Program-made: the position numbers and the translations under genes
Shown: positions 15,419 to 24,542 of the stretch, in pieces
How positions within the stretch are numbered: the stretch's first letter is position 1
How the letters are laid out: each line of letters starts with the position of its first letter
Notes under the pieces: model-generated
What the model was told of the DNA's origin: nothing
What the model saw: the letters and a program-made list of their open reading frames with translations, nothing else
Databases searched by the model: none
Origin: Bacillota bacterium
GTDB lineage: Bacteria > Bacillota > Clostridia > Oscillospirales > Ruminococcaceae
DNA length: 50,800 bases
Reading direction: 5' to 3'
Assembly (NCBI GenBank): GCA_023457355.1
Contig: JAEWLW010000021.1
Location: forward strand, 1-50,800

Positions 15419-16384
15419 TTATTTATTCACGACGTTTGTGGGGCTGCCACTCAAAAACTTTCTGAGATTATCTGTCGCAATATTCATTAGGCGCTGACGG
15501 CTCTCTTTCGGCGCCCAGGAAATATGGGGTGTAATAATGCAGTTTTTCGCCTTGAGCAGGGGGTTATCCCCCTTGATCGGCTCGGTGGAAACGACGTCCA
15601 GGCCCGCCGCATAAACCTTTCCGCTGTTGAGCGCGTCCGCCAGGTCCTGCTCGATGACCAATGGGCCGCGGGCGTTATTGAGGATGATGACGCCATCCTT
15701 CATCTTGTCGATGTTCTTTTTGCAGACGATGCCCTGTGTGGACGGGAACAGCGGGCAATGAAGGGCAATAACGTCGGAAGCGGCCAGCAGTGCATCCAGC
15801 TCGACATATTCCGCAATCGCCCTGCCCTGCTCATTGGGGTATTCATCACAGGCGACAACCCGCATGCCCATCGCCTTTGCAATGCGGCCGGTGGCCTGGC
15901 CGATTCTGCCAAACCCAATAATGCCCATCGTCTTGCCCGCGAGTTCGATAAGCGGATAGTCCCAGAAACACCAGTCGGAATTCTTTTCCCACCGCCCGGC
16001 ATGAACCGCGTCGGAATGATGTGCAACATGATGGCAGATTTCCAACAACATGGCAATCGCAAACTGGCCGACCGCGTCAGTTCCGTAAGTGGGAATATTG
16101 CAGACAGGAATGCCTTTTTCCTTTGCGGCAGACACATCCACAATATTGTAGCCAGTCGCCAGTACGCCGATAAACCTAATATTCCGGCAGGCATCCAAGA
16201 CAGTTTTTGTCAATGGCGTCTTGTTGGTGTAAACAATTTCGGCATCCCCAATACGCGCCATGATTTCGTTTTCATCCGTTAAAGAAGTGCGGTCGTAGAC
16301 TTTAAGCGTGCCCAAATTTTCAAGCCCCGCCCAGCTAAGATCGCCGGGGTTTAGCGTGTATCCATCCAATACGACTATTTTCAT
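15419..16384 (-). CDS. D-2-hydroxyacid dehydrogenase (glycerate/hydroxypyruvate type)
   Basis: A soluble NAD(P)-dependent dehydrogenase of 321 residues, interconverting a 2-keto acid and a D-2-hydroxy acid, most like glycerate dehydrogenases. The Rossmann motif is GIIGFGRIGQATG. Catalytic residues are Arg in NNARGPLV, Glu in VSTEPIKGD and His in ITPHISWAP. It is the last gene of the minus-strand catabolic cluster but is separated from the TRAP genes by about 220 bases holding a hairpin and a MITE-like repeat, so it may have its own promoter. It could reduce hydroxypyruvate or tartronate semialdehyde from the aldolase step; the substrate is inferred only from context. It is unrelated in role to vanH on the other strand. 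Confidence 0.88.
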   Translation of the reverse strand: MKIVVLDGYTLNPGDLSWAGLENLGTLKVYDRTSLTDENEIMARIGDAEIVYTNKTPLTKTVLDACRNIRFIGVLATGYNIVDVSAAKEKGIPVCNIPTYGTDAVGQFAIAMLLEICHHVAHHSDAVHAGRWEKNSDWCFWDYPLIELAGKTMGIIGFGRIGQATGRIAKAMGMRVVACDEYPNEQGRAIAEYVELDALLAASDVIALHCPLFPSTQGIVCKKNIDKMKDGVIILNNARGPLVIEQDLADALNSGKVYAAGLDVVSTEPIKGDNPLLKAKNCIITPHISWAPKESRQRLMNIATDNLRKFLSGSPTNVVNK

Positions 16385-16415
16385 TGATATGAACTCCTTT
16401 CTATATGATAGTCAT

Positions 16416-16557
16416 ACCACTAGAAAACCAATACAGGAGTGGCGGAACTGTTTTGTGACCGGCAAGGCGGAGGACGCAGATGGGCTTGACGCCCTTCAAG
16501 GACGACAACGCAGCCAGACGCAAAACAGGCCGCCAGAGCGATTGGTTTTCTAGTGGT
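16416..16557. repeat. MITE-like palindromic repeat, copy B (best preserved)
   Basis: ACCACTAGAAAACCAAT at 16416-16432 is perfectly inverted at 16541-16557. Pairing continues imperfectly inside (GTGGCGGAACTGTTTTG against the arm holding CAAAACAGGCCGCC). The 142-base element carries no gene. It shares its core with copies near 1085 and 27045. No target duplication could be assigned. Confidence 0.75.
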
Positions 16558-16564
16558 TTGACTA

Positions 16565-16598
16565 CGCATGAGCGCCACAAACCTGCGGCGCTCATGCG
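16565..16598 (-). terminator. Hairpin after the TRAP operon
   Basis: CGCATGAGCGCC and GGCGCTCATGCG form a perfect 12-base stem just behind the dctM stop codon. No T-run follows on the minus strand, so it may stabilise the 3' end rather than terminate. Confidence 0.5.
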
Positions 16599-16602
16599 GC
16601 GT

Positions 16603-17883
16603 TTAAAAGCTGAAGAGAAAGTTAACAGGCCCTGTGATAATCTGAGGCAAAAAGATAAGTGACACAATAATTGCGGTGGTTAAAACAAGCCACGGAATCG
16701 TTGCTTTGACGATGGTCTCAATCGACAGCCCCGTCACGTTTTCAGCGGCGTATAAACACACGCCAACCGGCGGTGTAATCAAGCCGAACGAAAGTGTAAT
16801 AATCAGAAACACGATGAAAAACAGCGGGCTGATTCCAACCGAAACAACAGCGGGCAACAAAATCGGAATCAGAATGTAAATGGCAGCCGTAGCATCCATA
16901 AACATGCCAACCACAATGAGGAAGATGAAAATCAGGAACATGATAACAATTTTGTTTGTCGTTGTTTGGGTTATTAACTGCGCAACCTTTGCAGGCAGCC
17001 CGTCCAGCTCAAAAATATAGCAGGCCGGCTTCGCCGTAATGGCAACAAACAATATGGAACCGGTGGATCGCGCCTTTTGCCTGATAATTCTCGGTATATC
17101 GGATAATTTTAAATTCTTATAAACAAAAACCGAGATGAATATGGTGTAAGCCACCGCGATAGCCGCCGCCTCGGTGGGGGTGTAGATGCCCGTAAACATG
17201 CCCACCAAAATGATAACCGGGACCAGCAGCGACGGAATGGCCTGCACAAAAGTCTGTCCAAGGCGCTTGAGACTAAAGGGGGATTTATCGCCGATGCCGG
17301 TCTTTTTGCAGTAGATGTAATTATAGATCATAAATATAATACCAATCATGATGCCCGGAATCAAGCCTGCCAGCAGTGCCTGACCCACTGAAATATTCGC
17401 CACGGAAGCAGCAACAATCATCAGAATGCTGGGCGGAATAATGCTGGCGAGCATCGACCCGATCAGGTTGATGGCGGTGGCATATTCTTTGGGGTAGCCT
17501 TTTTTCTCCAGCGCGTTGATGCTCATTTTGCCGATGCTGGCAATTGCGGCGACGGAAGAACCCGACATACCCGCAAACAGCATGCTGCACATGACCGAAA
17601 CATGCCCCAGCCCACCGTAGATCCACCCGACCGACGCATCACAAAAATTATAAATTCTATCGGCGACGCCACCTTCGTCCATCAGGCTGCCGGCCAGGAT
17701 GAACAGTGGCACGCCCACCATAACAAAGCTGTTCATGGAGGTAAACATCAGCTGAATCACCACGCTCAACGGCATCGATGTGAAAAAGAGAATGGTGACA
17801 ATTGATGCGATGCCGAGCGAAACTGCAATCGGTATGCCAACCATCATCAGGACCATAAAAATGATCAATAAAATTATACTCAT
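16603..17883 (-). CDS. dctM: TRAP transporter large permease DctM
   Basis: The 426-residue inner-membrane protein has about 12 hydrophobic segments and typical DctM stretches: VGVPLFILAGSLMD, FAGMSGSSVAAIASIG and SIIPPSILMIV, and a C-terminal half with TPPVGVCLYAA. It forms the sodium-driven pore for substrate delivered by the DctP protein. It starts 10 bases after dctQ. The substrate is likely an organic acid, sugar acid or related anion as for most TRAP systems, which fits the kinase, aldolase and dehydrogenases encoded alongside. Confidence 0.92.
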   Translation of the reverse strand: MSIILLIIFMVLMMVGIPIAVSLGIASIVTILFFTSMPLSVVIQLMFTSMNSFVMVGVPLFILAGSLMDEGGVADRIYNFCDASVGWIYGGLGHVSVMCSMLFAGMSGSSVAAIASIGKMSINALEKKGYPKEYATAINLIGSMLASIIPPSILMIVAASVANISVGQALLAGLIPGIMIGIIFMIYNYIYCKKTGIGDKSPFSLKRLGQTFVQAIPSLLVPVIILVGMFTGIYTPTEAAAIAVAYTIFISVFVYKNLKLSDIPRIIRQKARSTGSILFVAITAKPACYIFELDGLPAKVAQLITQTTTNKIVIMFLIFIFLIVVGMFMDATAAIYILIPILLPAVVSVGISPLFFIVFLIITLSFGLITPPVGVCLYAAENVTGLSIETIVKATIPWLVLTTAIIVSLIFLPQIITGPVNFLFSF

Positions 17884-17893
17884 TTGTTCACCC

Positions 17894-18391
17894 TCACTTC
17901 AGCTTTTGCGGGTAGTCCAACAGACCCTGGATGGTAGAAACGATGCCCAGTAATCCGGAAAACGGCAAAGAGATGCCGATAAACCACATCGGGATGGTGA
18001 TAGCTGCGCCAATTTCGTGCATCTTAACCTGCTGCTCGGTCAGCTTAACGCCATAATAAGTCATAAAGGCAAAAAAGCCGATTGTCGCAATTACATAAAG
18101 TGTGGCCGTAACAATTTTAATTGCCCGGGGCAGCCTGTCTATAAATACCGAGACCCGCGCGGATTCAATGTACCGAAAACCGTATGCAAGCGCAGTAAAC
18201 ATCATCCACAGGAACAAGTATCGGGTGCCCTCCTCTGTCCAGGGGGCCGGCATGCCAATGATGCGTCCGCCAATCTGAATGAGAACTATAATAAACAACC
18301 CGCCTAATGAAAGTAAAAGTATCGTTTCCGCAACAGTATTAAAAAGCTTGAAAAATCTTTTCAGCGCTCTGCTGTTCCTAAGCTTGTCCAT
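17894..18391 (-). CDS. dctQ: TRAP transporter small permease DctQ
   Basis: A 165-residue membrane protein with four hydrophobic segments. It shows the DctQ family stretch APWTEEGTRYLFLWMMF, then the second membrane pair. It pairs with DctM to form the TRAP membrane component. About 100 bases separate it from dctP, and this gap contains a perfect 24-base palindrome. The gene is intact. Confidence 0.9.
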   Translation of the reverse strand: MDKLRNSRALKRFFKLFNTVAETILLLSLGGLFIIVLIQIGGRIIGMPAPWTEEGTRYLFLWMMFTALAYGFRYIESARVSVFIDRLPRAIKIVTATLYVIATIGFFAFMTYYGVKLTEQQVKMHEIGAAITIPMWFIGISLPFSGLLGIVSTIQGLLDYPQKLK

Positions 18392-18440
18392 ATATTCCTC
18401 CTGACTGTCACAGGTAATTTTACGGGGAGATAAGGCGTGT

Positions 18441-18464
18441 TCGGGGACAGAATTCTGTCCCCGA
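18441..18464 (-). other. Perfect palindrome between dctP and dctQ
   Basis: A 24-base perfect palindrome with arms TCGGGGACAGAA and TTCTGTCCCCGA and no loop beyond the centre. No T-run follows. It lies just behind the solute-binding-protein gene, where it could protect dctP mRNA from 3' decay and raise DctP over the permease. GGGGACAG palindromes also occur as dispersed repeats in other bacteria. Confidence 0.65.
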
Positions 18465-18493
18465 GCCGCTTTGCGGATATTGATATCGGCAAA

Positions 18494-19555
18494 TTATTTT
18501 TTGCCTACGAATTCAAGCGCCTTGTTGAAGAGCTCATCATTCTTAACGATGCCCTTAAATACGCTGTCATACAAACTTTTGGAAACTTCTACGAATTTCG
18601 CCTGCTCCTCAGCAGTAAGCGTGTTGGCTTCCATGCCCTGGGACTTGAGCTCTTCGAGCGCCTTGGAATCTTCTTTTGCATCATAGTCGATCTTCCACTG
18701 CTGCATTTCAGCCGCGGTGGTTTTAATCAGTTCCTGCATATCTGCGGGCAGCGTCTTGAGCTTATCAGGGTTCATCCCCACAACCCACGTATCGGCCATA
18801 TGGTTGGAGATGGTGATGTACTTCTGGACTTCATAGAATTTTGCGGATACAGGGACATCGACAGGATTTTCCTGCCCGTCAAGGGTTTTCAGCTGAAGCG
18901 CGTTATAAACCTCGCTGAAAGACATGGGGGTTGCAGTTGCGCCGCAGGCGGTGAAGAACTCAACCCAAAGCGCGTTGTTGGGAACTCTGAGCACGACGCC
19001 CTTGAGATCGTCAGGCTGGGTGATCGGCCTTTTGGAGTTGGTGATCTGGCGGAAGCTTCTGGTCCAGAGCGCCAGCGGCTCAATACCGATATTTGAGACG
19101 CCGCCCTTAAGCTGTGTGCCAACGTCGCTGTTCACAAAATCCACCAACTGGTCGAAATCATCAAACATATAAGGAATGCTGATGACGTTAAATTCAGGAA
19201 CAAAATTTGCATAGAGGGAACCGGCCAGCACCAGCATGTCAAGGCTGCCTGCCGCAAGCTGCTTGACAGCTGCGGAGCCGTCTCCGCCGTACAGCGAACC
19301 GTTTGGATACACCTGAATATCCAGTACGCCGTCGCTCTTTTCATTGAGCCGTCTGGCAAATTCCTTGGCTGCAACGGTAACGGACGAGGTATCCGGGTCG
19401 GGCACCGACAGGTTCAGTTTGTACACTGTTTTGGGGGCTGCGGACGAGCTGCCGTCGGCAGGTGCTGCACTGCCGGAAGCAGGCTTGCTGCTACATCCGC
19501 CGATAAGGCTCACCATCAGAATGCAGGATAACAAAACGCAAAAAAACCTTTTCAT
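18494..19555 (-). CDS. dctP: TRAP transporter solute-binding lipoprotein DctP
   Basis: The 353-residue protein starts with a lipoprotein signal (MKRFFCVLLSCILMVS, lipobox IGGC) and a Ser/Ala-rich linker. The DctP domain follows with FARRLNEKSDGVLDIQVYPNG, MLVLAGSLYANFVPEFNV and FRQITNSKRPITQPDDLKG shown in parts. The Arg in the WTRSFRQ region corresponds to the residue that usually binds a substrate carboxylate. It captures the substrate outside the membrane and feeds DctQM. It lies between the kinase gene and dctQ on the same strand. Confidence 0.92.
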   Translation of the reverse strand: MKRFFCVLLSCILMVSLIGGCSSKPASGSAAPADGSSSAAPKTVYKLNLSVPDPDTSSVTVAAKEFARRLNEKSDGVLDIQVYPNGSLYGGDGSAAVKQLAAGSLDMLVLAGSLYANFVPEFNVISIPYMFDDFDQLVDFVNSDVGTQLKGGVSNIGIEPLALWTRSFRQITNSKRPITQPDDLKGVVLRVPNNALWVEFFTACGATATPMSFSEVYNALQLKTLDGQENPVDVPVSAKFYEVQKYITISNHMADTWVVGMNPDKLKTLPADMQELIKTTAAEMQQWKIDYDAKEDSKALEELKSQGMEANTLTAEEQAKFVEVSKSLYDSVFKGIVKNDELFNKALEFVGKK

Positions 19556-19572
19556 TTTCTTTTCCTCCCGTT

Positions 19573-21120
19573 TTACATTTTATACAGTTCCTTGATACGT
19601 GGATATAACGCGGTGTATATCTTGTATAGTTTTGTATAAAGCTCTTCATTTTCAGGGTTCGGTGTAATAACTTCATAGATGTTGCGTTGGATATGTGCTG
19701 TTGCATCCTCGACGGACATATATAGCCCTACGCCTACTCCGGCCAGCAGCGCGGCGCCAATTACAGCCGCTTCATTAATGTCAAGAATCTCTATTGTTTT
19801 CCCTGTAATGTCGGCCTTTATCTGCGCCCAAACCTTGTTTTTCGAGCCGCCTCCGACCGACAGAAGGCGCGTATAGTGTGTTCCGGTCACCTGCTCGGCA
19901 ATCTCGTAAAGCTGACGCATGCCGTAGCCGCAGCCCTCAAGTATCGCCCTTAGCATATCCCCCCGCTTGCTGTCGAGCGTCACGCCAAAGAATACGCCCT
20001 TCGCGTAGGGGTCCCATATCGGGCAGCGCTCGCCAGCCATGTAGGGCAGAAATACGACGCCGCCCGAACCCGGCTTTGTCTGTGCGACCGCCCCGTTCAT
20101 CAGGGCATAGGTATCGCTCCCCGTATCGGCCGCTTTTATTTTTAGATCCTTCGCAAGCTCCTCGCGCGCCCAACGGTAGGAAGCGCCGGTATTCGACATC
20201 GCGCCCTGATAGATCCATGTTCCATCCACGACATGACATCGGTTGATAAACCCGGGGTTGAAGTTCGGCCTTTCGGTACAGATGGTCAGCACATTTGTGG
20301 TGCCCACCGATTCACACGCATCGCCATGTCTGACCACTCCACAGGTGATGGATGCGCATGGCGTATCCGCGCCGCCGATAACGACCGGCGTTCCCCGGGG
20401 GATGCCCAGTGCAACGACCGCTTCGTTAGTCAGCCCTCCGACAATGTCGGTGGATTTAATCAGCGGCGGCAGTTTGGCGATATCGATTCCGATTGTTTCG
20501 CAAAGCGTCCGCGACCACGTGCGGGTATTGGCGGTGTCAAACAGTGCCGTATAGGAGGCGTTTGAGTAGTCGATACCGTAGCAGCCGGTTAAAAGCGCCC
20601 CGAACAGGGTATTTACATGCCCGAAATATTTGATTCCGGCATACATTTCGGGCAGATGGTTCTTAACCCAAAGCATGGAGGTACCGGAGATCGCGCCCGC
20701 CATAGCCGAGTTGGCCGTGATGGCAAACAGCTGCGCGACGCCAACCGCATCCTTAATATAATCGGCCTCCGCAATGCTTCTGCGGTCGGTATAAAGAATG
20801 GGGTCCAATAAAACCTCGTCGTCAAATGAAAACGCCGTCAGCCCGGGGCACAGGCATGAGATGCCGATACCGGCTATTGCGGTCAGGTCAACCGTCACTT
20901 TGTTTAAAGTCTCCCGTAGCGTTTCGAGGAATTTGTTCCACAAATCATGACGGTCTATTTGCTCATAGCCCTTTTGGGGACGAATAATATGGTATTCCCT
21001 GGCCGAAAGCGCCATGACCTTTGCCTGTTCGCTTAAAAGCGCCACCTTGATACTGCCTGTGCCAATATCGATTCCAAGCAGGTAATGCGCCAAATTGTTC
21101 ACCGCCTTGTGTTCAATCAT
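19573..21120 (-). CDS. FGGY-family carbohydrate kinase
   Basis: A 515-residue sugar kinase of the xylulokinase/gluconokinase family. The N-terminal phosphate-binding motif is LLGIDIGTGSIK, and the C-terminal ATP site contains VGGGSKNKVWAQIKADI; TPVVIGGADTPCASI lies in the hinge. It phosphorylates the intermediate made by the dehydrogenase before aldol cleavage. The ATG overlaps the aldolase stop codon (TAATGA). A TTG at 21093 with AAGGCGGTG upstream would give a start directly before HYLLGIDIG, as in most relatives, and may be the true start. Substrate specificity cannot be read from sequence. Confidence 0.88.
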   Translation of the reverse strand: MIEHKAVNNLAHYLLGIDIGTGSIKVALLSEQAKVMALSAREYHIIRPQKGYEQIDRHDLWNKFLETLRETLNKVTVDLTAIAGIGISCLCPGLTAFSFDDEVLLDPILYTDRRSIAEADYIKDAVGVAQLFAITANSAMAGAISGTSMLWVKNHLPEMYAGIKYFGHVNTLFGALLTGCYGIDYSNASYTALFDTANTRTWSRTLCETIGIDIAKLPPLIKSTDIVGGLTNEAVVALGIPRGTPVVIGGADTPCASITCGVVRHGDACESVGTTNVLTICTERPNFNPGFINRCHVVDGTWIYQGAMSNTGASYRWAREELAKDLKIKAADTGSDTYALMNGAVAQTKPGSGGVVFLPYMAGERCPIWDPYAKGVFFGVTLDSKRGDMLRAILEGCGYGMRQLYEIAEQVTGTHYTRLLSVGGGSKNKVWAQIKADITGKTIEILDINEAAVIGAALLAGVGVGLYMSVEDATAHIQRNIYEVITPNPENEELYTKLYKIYTALYPRIKELYKM

Positions 21121-21956
21121 TAGAACTTGTCGTAATTCTTATCATGCTCAAGCTGGACCAAAAGCTCCTTGGCCTCCTTGACGCTGTACCCCTCATGGAT
21201 GATATGGCGCAGCGCCACGACCAGCGCCGTAATATCTTGATAATCCCACACAAAGCGCCCCATGGTCACGCCGCCAACGCCGCAGTCCATCGCGTCACGG
21301 GTCATGGTGAGGTAATCTTCGAGCGTCTTGCAGGCATCGCCGCCCTGAATTACAACACGCGCCGGGCAGCATTCCACCACACGCGCCATGCTTTCGGGGT
21401 CGCCAGTGTAGGTCGTTTTGATAATGTCGATGCCCAGCTCGGCCGCCGCACGGCATGAATAGGCAATATTTTCCCATGCTGTGCGCTTGTCAGCGGGCAC
21501 GCTTTCGCCCTTGGGGTAAATGTGGCCGATCAACGGCATGCCCTTTGCCATGCATTCTTCAGAGAATCGGCCAATTTCAGCGAACTGAACGTCCTGATAA
21601 TCGCCCAGTGTCATAGCGCCGACAGAAACAGCGTCCGCGCCCATGCGGATGGCTTCGTCAACGGTACCGAACGCAATATCCCTGGTGGGATGAACCGGCG
21701 CGTAGCTTGAGCACTTGAGCAAAATTGATACTTTTCCGGCGTTATGCCACATGCAGTGCTCCGCAATACCCTTGGTCATGGTCATGGCGTCGGGCCTGCC
21801 TGCCACAATCGCATCAATGGTCTTCTGAATAGGCTGAAGGCCGGTCATCGGCGCAATGCCCCTTGAAATAGCGTGGTCGACGGTGATGGCCATCATCTTG
21901 TTGCTCTTGTTGTTCACCAACCTGCTCATCCTGACTTCTTTACCTAGCATTGCCAT
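21120..21956 (-). CDS. Class I aldolase of the DhnA/LsrF/FbaB family
   Basis: A 278-residue TIM-barrel aldolase (COG1830 type). Early segment AITVDHAISRG provides the Asp used by this family; the Schiff-base lysine is probably in DIIKTTYTGD near residue 185; the phosphate site is likely in VVIQGGD and GVGGVTMGR. GAGGAATC precedes the ATG. In the cluster it should cleave the phosphorylated product of the kinase into two short fragments, one perhaps reduced or oxidised by the 2-hydroxyacid dehydrogenase. Relatives act on fructose-bisphosphate or phosphorylated AI-2, so the exact reaction is open. Confidence 0.85.
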   Translation of the reverse strand: MAMLGKEVRMSRLVNNKSNKMMAITVDHAISRGIAPMTGLQPIQKTIDAIVAGRPDAMTMTKGIAEHCMWHNAGKVSILLKCSSYAPVHPTRDIAFGTVDEAIRMGADAVSVGAMTLGDYQDVQFAEIGRFSEECMAKGMPLIGHIYPKGESVPADKRTAWENIAYSCRAAAELGIDIIKTTYTGDPESMARVVECCPARVVIQGGDACKTLEDYLTMTRDAMDCGVGGVTMGRFVWDYQDITALVVALRHIIHEGYSVKEAKELLVQLEHDKNYDKF

Positions 21957-22089
21957 AATTCGATTCCTCTTTTCTGAATTTATACGTTGATCTTATGAAC
22001 GGGCAGACAAGATTTGCGATGGTGTTTGCTGCCCTGCCAGGCCGATTTAAAACGTAGCGGGCCTGAAAATCAATCGTAAGATAGCTGTT

Positions 22090-23127
22090 TTAAGGTTCGA
22101 TGATAATTTTTAACCCCTGGCCACTTTTCGCCATCTCATAGGCGCTTTGGAACGCCTCAATTTTATAAGTATGGGTGGCGATGGCGTCAAGGTCAATCTT
22201 TTTGCGCTTGACCATCTCGGCTGCCGCCAGATAATCGGCCCGCTTGTAGGCGGTGGAACCACAAACATTAATCTCGCCATAGTGGATGATATTTGCTTCA
22301 ATTGTGCATTCGCCGGTTCCCGCAAAGCCTGCGAACAAGCAGACGGTTCCGCCCTTTTTACAAAGTTTGAACGTAGAATTGACGATGGCGGGAACGCCGA
22401 TTGCCAGAATAATAACGTCCACGCCCAGGCCGCCGGTTTCGTGCGCAACGATCTCGGCCAGATTTTCTGTGGTGGGGTTCACGACCAAATCGGCGCCGAG
22501 CTGCCGCGCTTTCTCCTGACGAAACGCGTTGGGCTCGCTGACGATCACCTTGCGGGCACCGGCAATTTTAGAAAGCTGAAGATGCATCAGGCCGATGGGG
22601 CCGGCACCGACCACCAGAACCGTATCATCAAAGCAAGTTCCCGCGTTCCTCATGCCGCGGATGCAGCATGCCAGCGGTTCTATCAGTGCTCCGGCTGTGA
22701 ACGAAACATCATCCGAAAGCCGGACCACATTGCCTGCCTGAATGCAATTTTCAGGAATCCGCACATATTCGGCGAAGCCGCCGTCGTATTCATACGCAAT
22801 AGCCTGGCGGTTTAAGCAGGCGTTTTCACGGCCTGAAAGGCAGCTGCTGCAATGGCCGCACGGAATTACATTCGCGATAGCGACGCGTTCCCCTACGCTA
22901 TAGCCTTCAACCTTTGCCCCGACCTGAGCGATAACACCACATATTTCATGCCCGATGACCGATGGATAGCGGATGCCCTTGGTCTTCTTACCCTCTAAAA
23001 TTCGCAAATCTGTTCCACAGATTGCTGCCTTTTTCATTTCAACAAGAATTTCATTATCCGAAACAGAAGGTTTGTCAATAATCTGAGCAGAAAAGTCATT
23101 CGGCCCATTCAATACAACTGCTCGCAA
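22090..23127 (-). CDS. Zinc-dependent medium-chain alcohol dehydrogenase (polyol type)
   Basis: An MDR-family dehydrogenase of about 345 residues, similar to sorbitol and threonine dehydrogenases. The catalytic zinc ligands are in AICGTDLR and GHEICGVI; the structural zinc has four cysteines in PCGHCSSCLSGRENAC. The cofactor motif is VVGAGPIGLMHLQ. An ATG at 23136 directly abuts AGGAG, too close to function. TTG at 23127 has proper spacing and gives the typical opening MRAVVLNGP, so I use it. As first enzyme gene of the minus-strand operon it probably oxidises a polyol or aldonate to a keto sugar for the kinase. An inverted repeat shared with the rpiR promoter lies in front of it. Confidence 0.88.
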   Translation of the reverse strand: MRAVVLNGPNDFSAQIIDKPSVSDNEILVEMKKAAICGTDLRILEGKKTKGIRYPSVIGHEICGVIAQVGAKVEGYSVGERVAIANVIPCGHCSSCLSGRENACLNRQAIAYEYDGGFAEYVRIPENCIQAGNVVRLSDDVSFTAGALIEPLACCIRGMRNAGTCFDDTVLVVGAGPIGLMHLQLSKIAGARKVIVSEPNAFRQEKARQLGADLVVNPTTENLAEIVAHETGGLGVDVIILAIGVPAIVNSTFKLCKKGGTVCLFAGFAGTGECTIEANIIHYGEINVCGSTAYKRADYLAAAEMVKRKKIDLDAIATHTYKIEAFQSAYEMAKSGQGLKIIIEP

Positions 23128-23174
23128 AGTGTCCATCTCCTAAAGCGAATTTTTATTACAGCTTTATTATACGT

Positions 23175-23236
23175 TATTGAAATTTTATTTCAATATAAAT
23201 GGCGATTTTTCAGCACAATGTTGAAATATTTTTTCA
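23175..23236 (-). promoter_or_regulatory. Putative RpiR operators upstream of the catabolic operon
   Basis: TTGAAATTTTATTTCAA at 23177-23193 is a perfect inverted repeat, extended by T-A pairs on each side. A related TTGAAATATTTTTTCA lies at 23221-23236. TTGAAATTTTATTTCA occurs again in front of the rpiR gene at 24545. RpiR-family sites often have TGAAA/TTTCA half-sites. They lie 40-100 bases upstream of the dehydrogenase start. Confidence 0.65.
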
Positions 23237-23520
23237 TATTCAGTGAATTTCGACAAATAAAAGCCACATTTAAATGAAGCGACCCACGGAAAGCGGGCAG
23301 AAAAAACAAAAATGTTGTATGTACCCCTGTTCAGCCAAAACTAAACCGGAAATTTGTTCTGCAATTTAGCGACAGGTTGCTGAAAATCGAAATATTCTAC
23401 AGCCTGCCGTGGCGGCGGCAATACCCGCAGAATGCTTGTAGCGAAAATCAAAGTGGCGCAACCCCTAACCTGGCTTGAAATGGGATTGCTTGTTCCGGCT
23501 TTGGGGGGGCAGCTGCCTGC
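23237..23520. other. Gene-free stretch behind the RpiR operators
   Basis: No reading frame or repeat was recognised between the operator region and the long hairpin. Several GC-rich short palindromes are present but none pairs convincingly. Confidence 0.4.
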
Positions 23521-23575
23521 TACGCGCAGAAAACCGCAGTTTTCAGCTTACGAAAACTGCGGTTTTCTGCGCGTA
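23521..23575 (-). terminator. Very long perfect hairpin downstream of rpiR
   Basis: The 24-base arms are perfectly complementary. They begin TACGCGCAGAAAACCGCAG at 23521, with a 7-base loop (AGCTTAC). It lies about 65 bases behind the rpiR stop codon. The arms hold A- and T-rich tracts, so it may terminate in either direction, but there is no T-run outside the stem. Confidence 0.65.
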
Positions 23576-23638
23576 CGGAATGAAAGATTATTTTAAAAAA
23601 CAGTCTTTTGTCGCCACCGTTCATCGGATTTACATCGG

Positions 23639-24496
23639 TTAAAATTTTCGGTTGGCTGTCGCCGCTCTTGTTTTTTGAATGGCGCCATAGGCCTTTTCAT
23701 AATCCGCCAGAGAAATAGAGGCGACAATCACGTCCAGCACAGCCAGCTGGGCGATACGGGCGGTGGCCGATTCAGAGTGGAACACCGTTCTCTTGGATGG
23801 GGCCGCAATTAAAAGATCGCTCTGCTTTTGTATCGGCGCCTTGTGCGAGGACGTCAGTCCTATCGTTAAAACGCCGTTTCCCCGGGCGATTTTCATACAT
23901 TCTATCACATTTTTGTTTGCGCCCGAATGAGATATGCCAATTAATACGTCGCCCGGTACCATAAGCGACGCTTCCATGGCCTGAATATCGGCGTCGCTCT
24001 GAACCGAGCAATTGACGCCTATTTTTAACAGCTTATGCATAAAATCCTGCCCTATCAGCGTGCTGCCGCCGCTGCCAACAATAACACATCTATTCGCCTT
24101 CAAAATCGCATCCGCCGTCTTTTGAATCAGGCTGTCGTTTAACGTGCTTTGGGTCTCCTGCAATACTTCTATCTCAGCGGAAATGACTTTTTTGATGATT
24201 TCCGAGATTGAGTCTCCCTTCTCAAGGTCGTAATAGAGCTGCTTGTAAGGAAGAATCGTGTCCTGCGCCAAACTGATTTTAAATTCCTGATAGCCATCAA
24301 ATCCGACTTTTTTGCAAAAGCGTATAACCGTGGCGTCGCTGACGCCCGACTGTTCGGCCAGCTCAGAAACCGTATACTCTAATATTTTCCGCTGATTTTC
24401 CAATATATAGGCCGCGACCTTTTTTTCAGTTTCTGTCAGAATTTCCATTTTAATCTGGATATTTGCTAAACATGACGGATAGATCAATTGCATCAC
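23639..24496 (-). CDS. MurR/RpiR-family transcriptional regulator
   Basis: An N-terminal RpiR helix-turn-helix (LTETEKKVAAYIL, then VSELAEQSGVSDATVIRFCKKVGF in parts) is joined to a SIS sugar-phosphate-binding domain with VIVGSGGSTLIGQDF and LIGISHSGANKNVIE. It should sense a phosphorylated sugar or sugar acid of the pathway and control the operon downstream on the same strand. The frame is open to 24496; AAGAGG spacing favours the in-frame TTG at 24487. A candidate operator lies 47 bases upstream of its start, suggesting self-control. Confidence 0.9.
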   Translation of the reverse strand: MMQLIYPSCLANIQIKMEILTETEKKVAAYILENQRKILEYTVSELAEQSGVSDATVIRFCKKVGFDGYQEFKISLAQDTILPYKQLYYDLEKGDSISEIIKKVISAEIEVLQETQSTLNDSLIQKTADAILKANRCVIVGSGGSTLIGQDFMHKLLKIGVNCSVQSDADIQAMEASLMVPGDVLIGISHSGANKNVIECMKIARGNGVLTIGLTSSHKAPIQKQSDLLIAAPSKRTVFHSESATARIAQLAVLDVIVASISLADYEKAYGAIQKTRAATANRKF

Positions 24497-24542
24497 CTCT
24501 TCTTGCGAACATTATATCATGAAGCCATAAAAATAACAATTT

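Noticed and set aside
15308..16384. 2-hydroxyacid dehydrogenase as an extra van gene (second vanH)
   Set aside because: It is on the opposite strand behind the vanX terminator, lacks VanH-specific segments and fits the catabolic cluster better.
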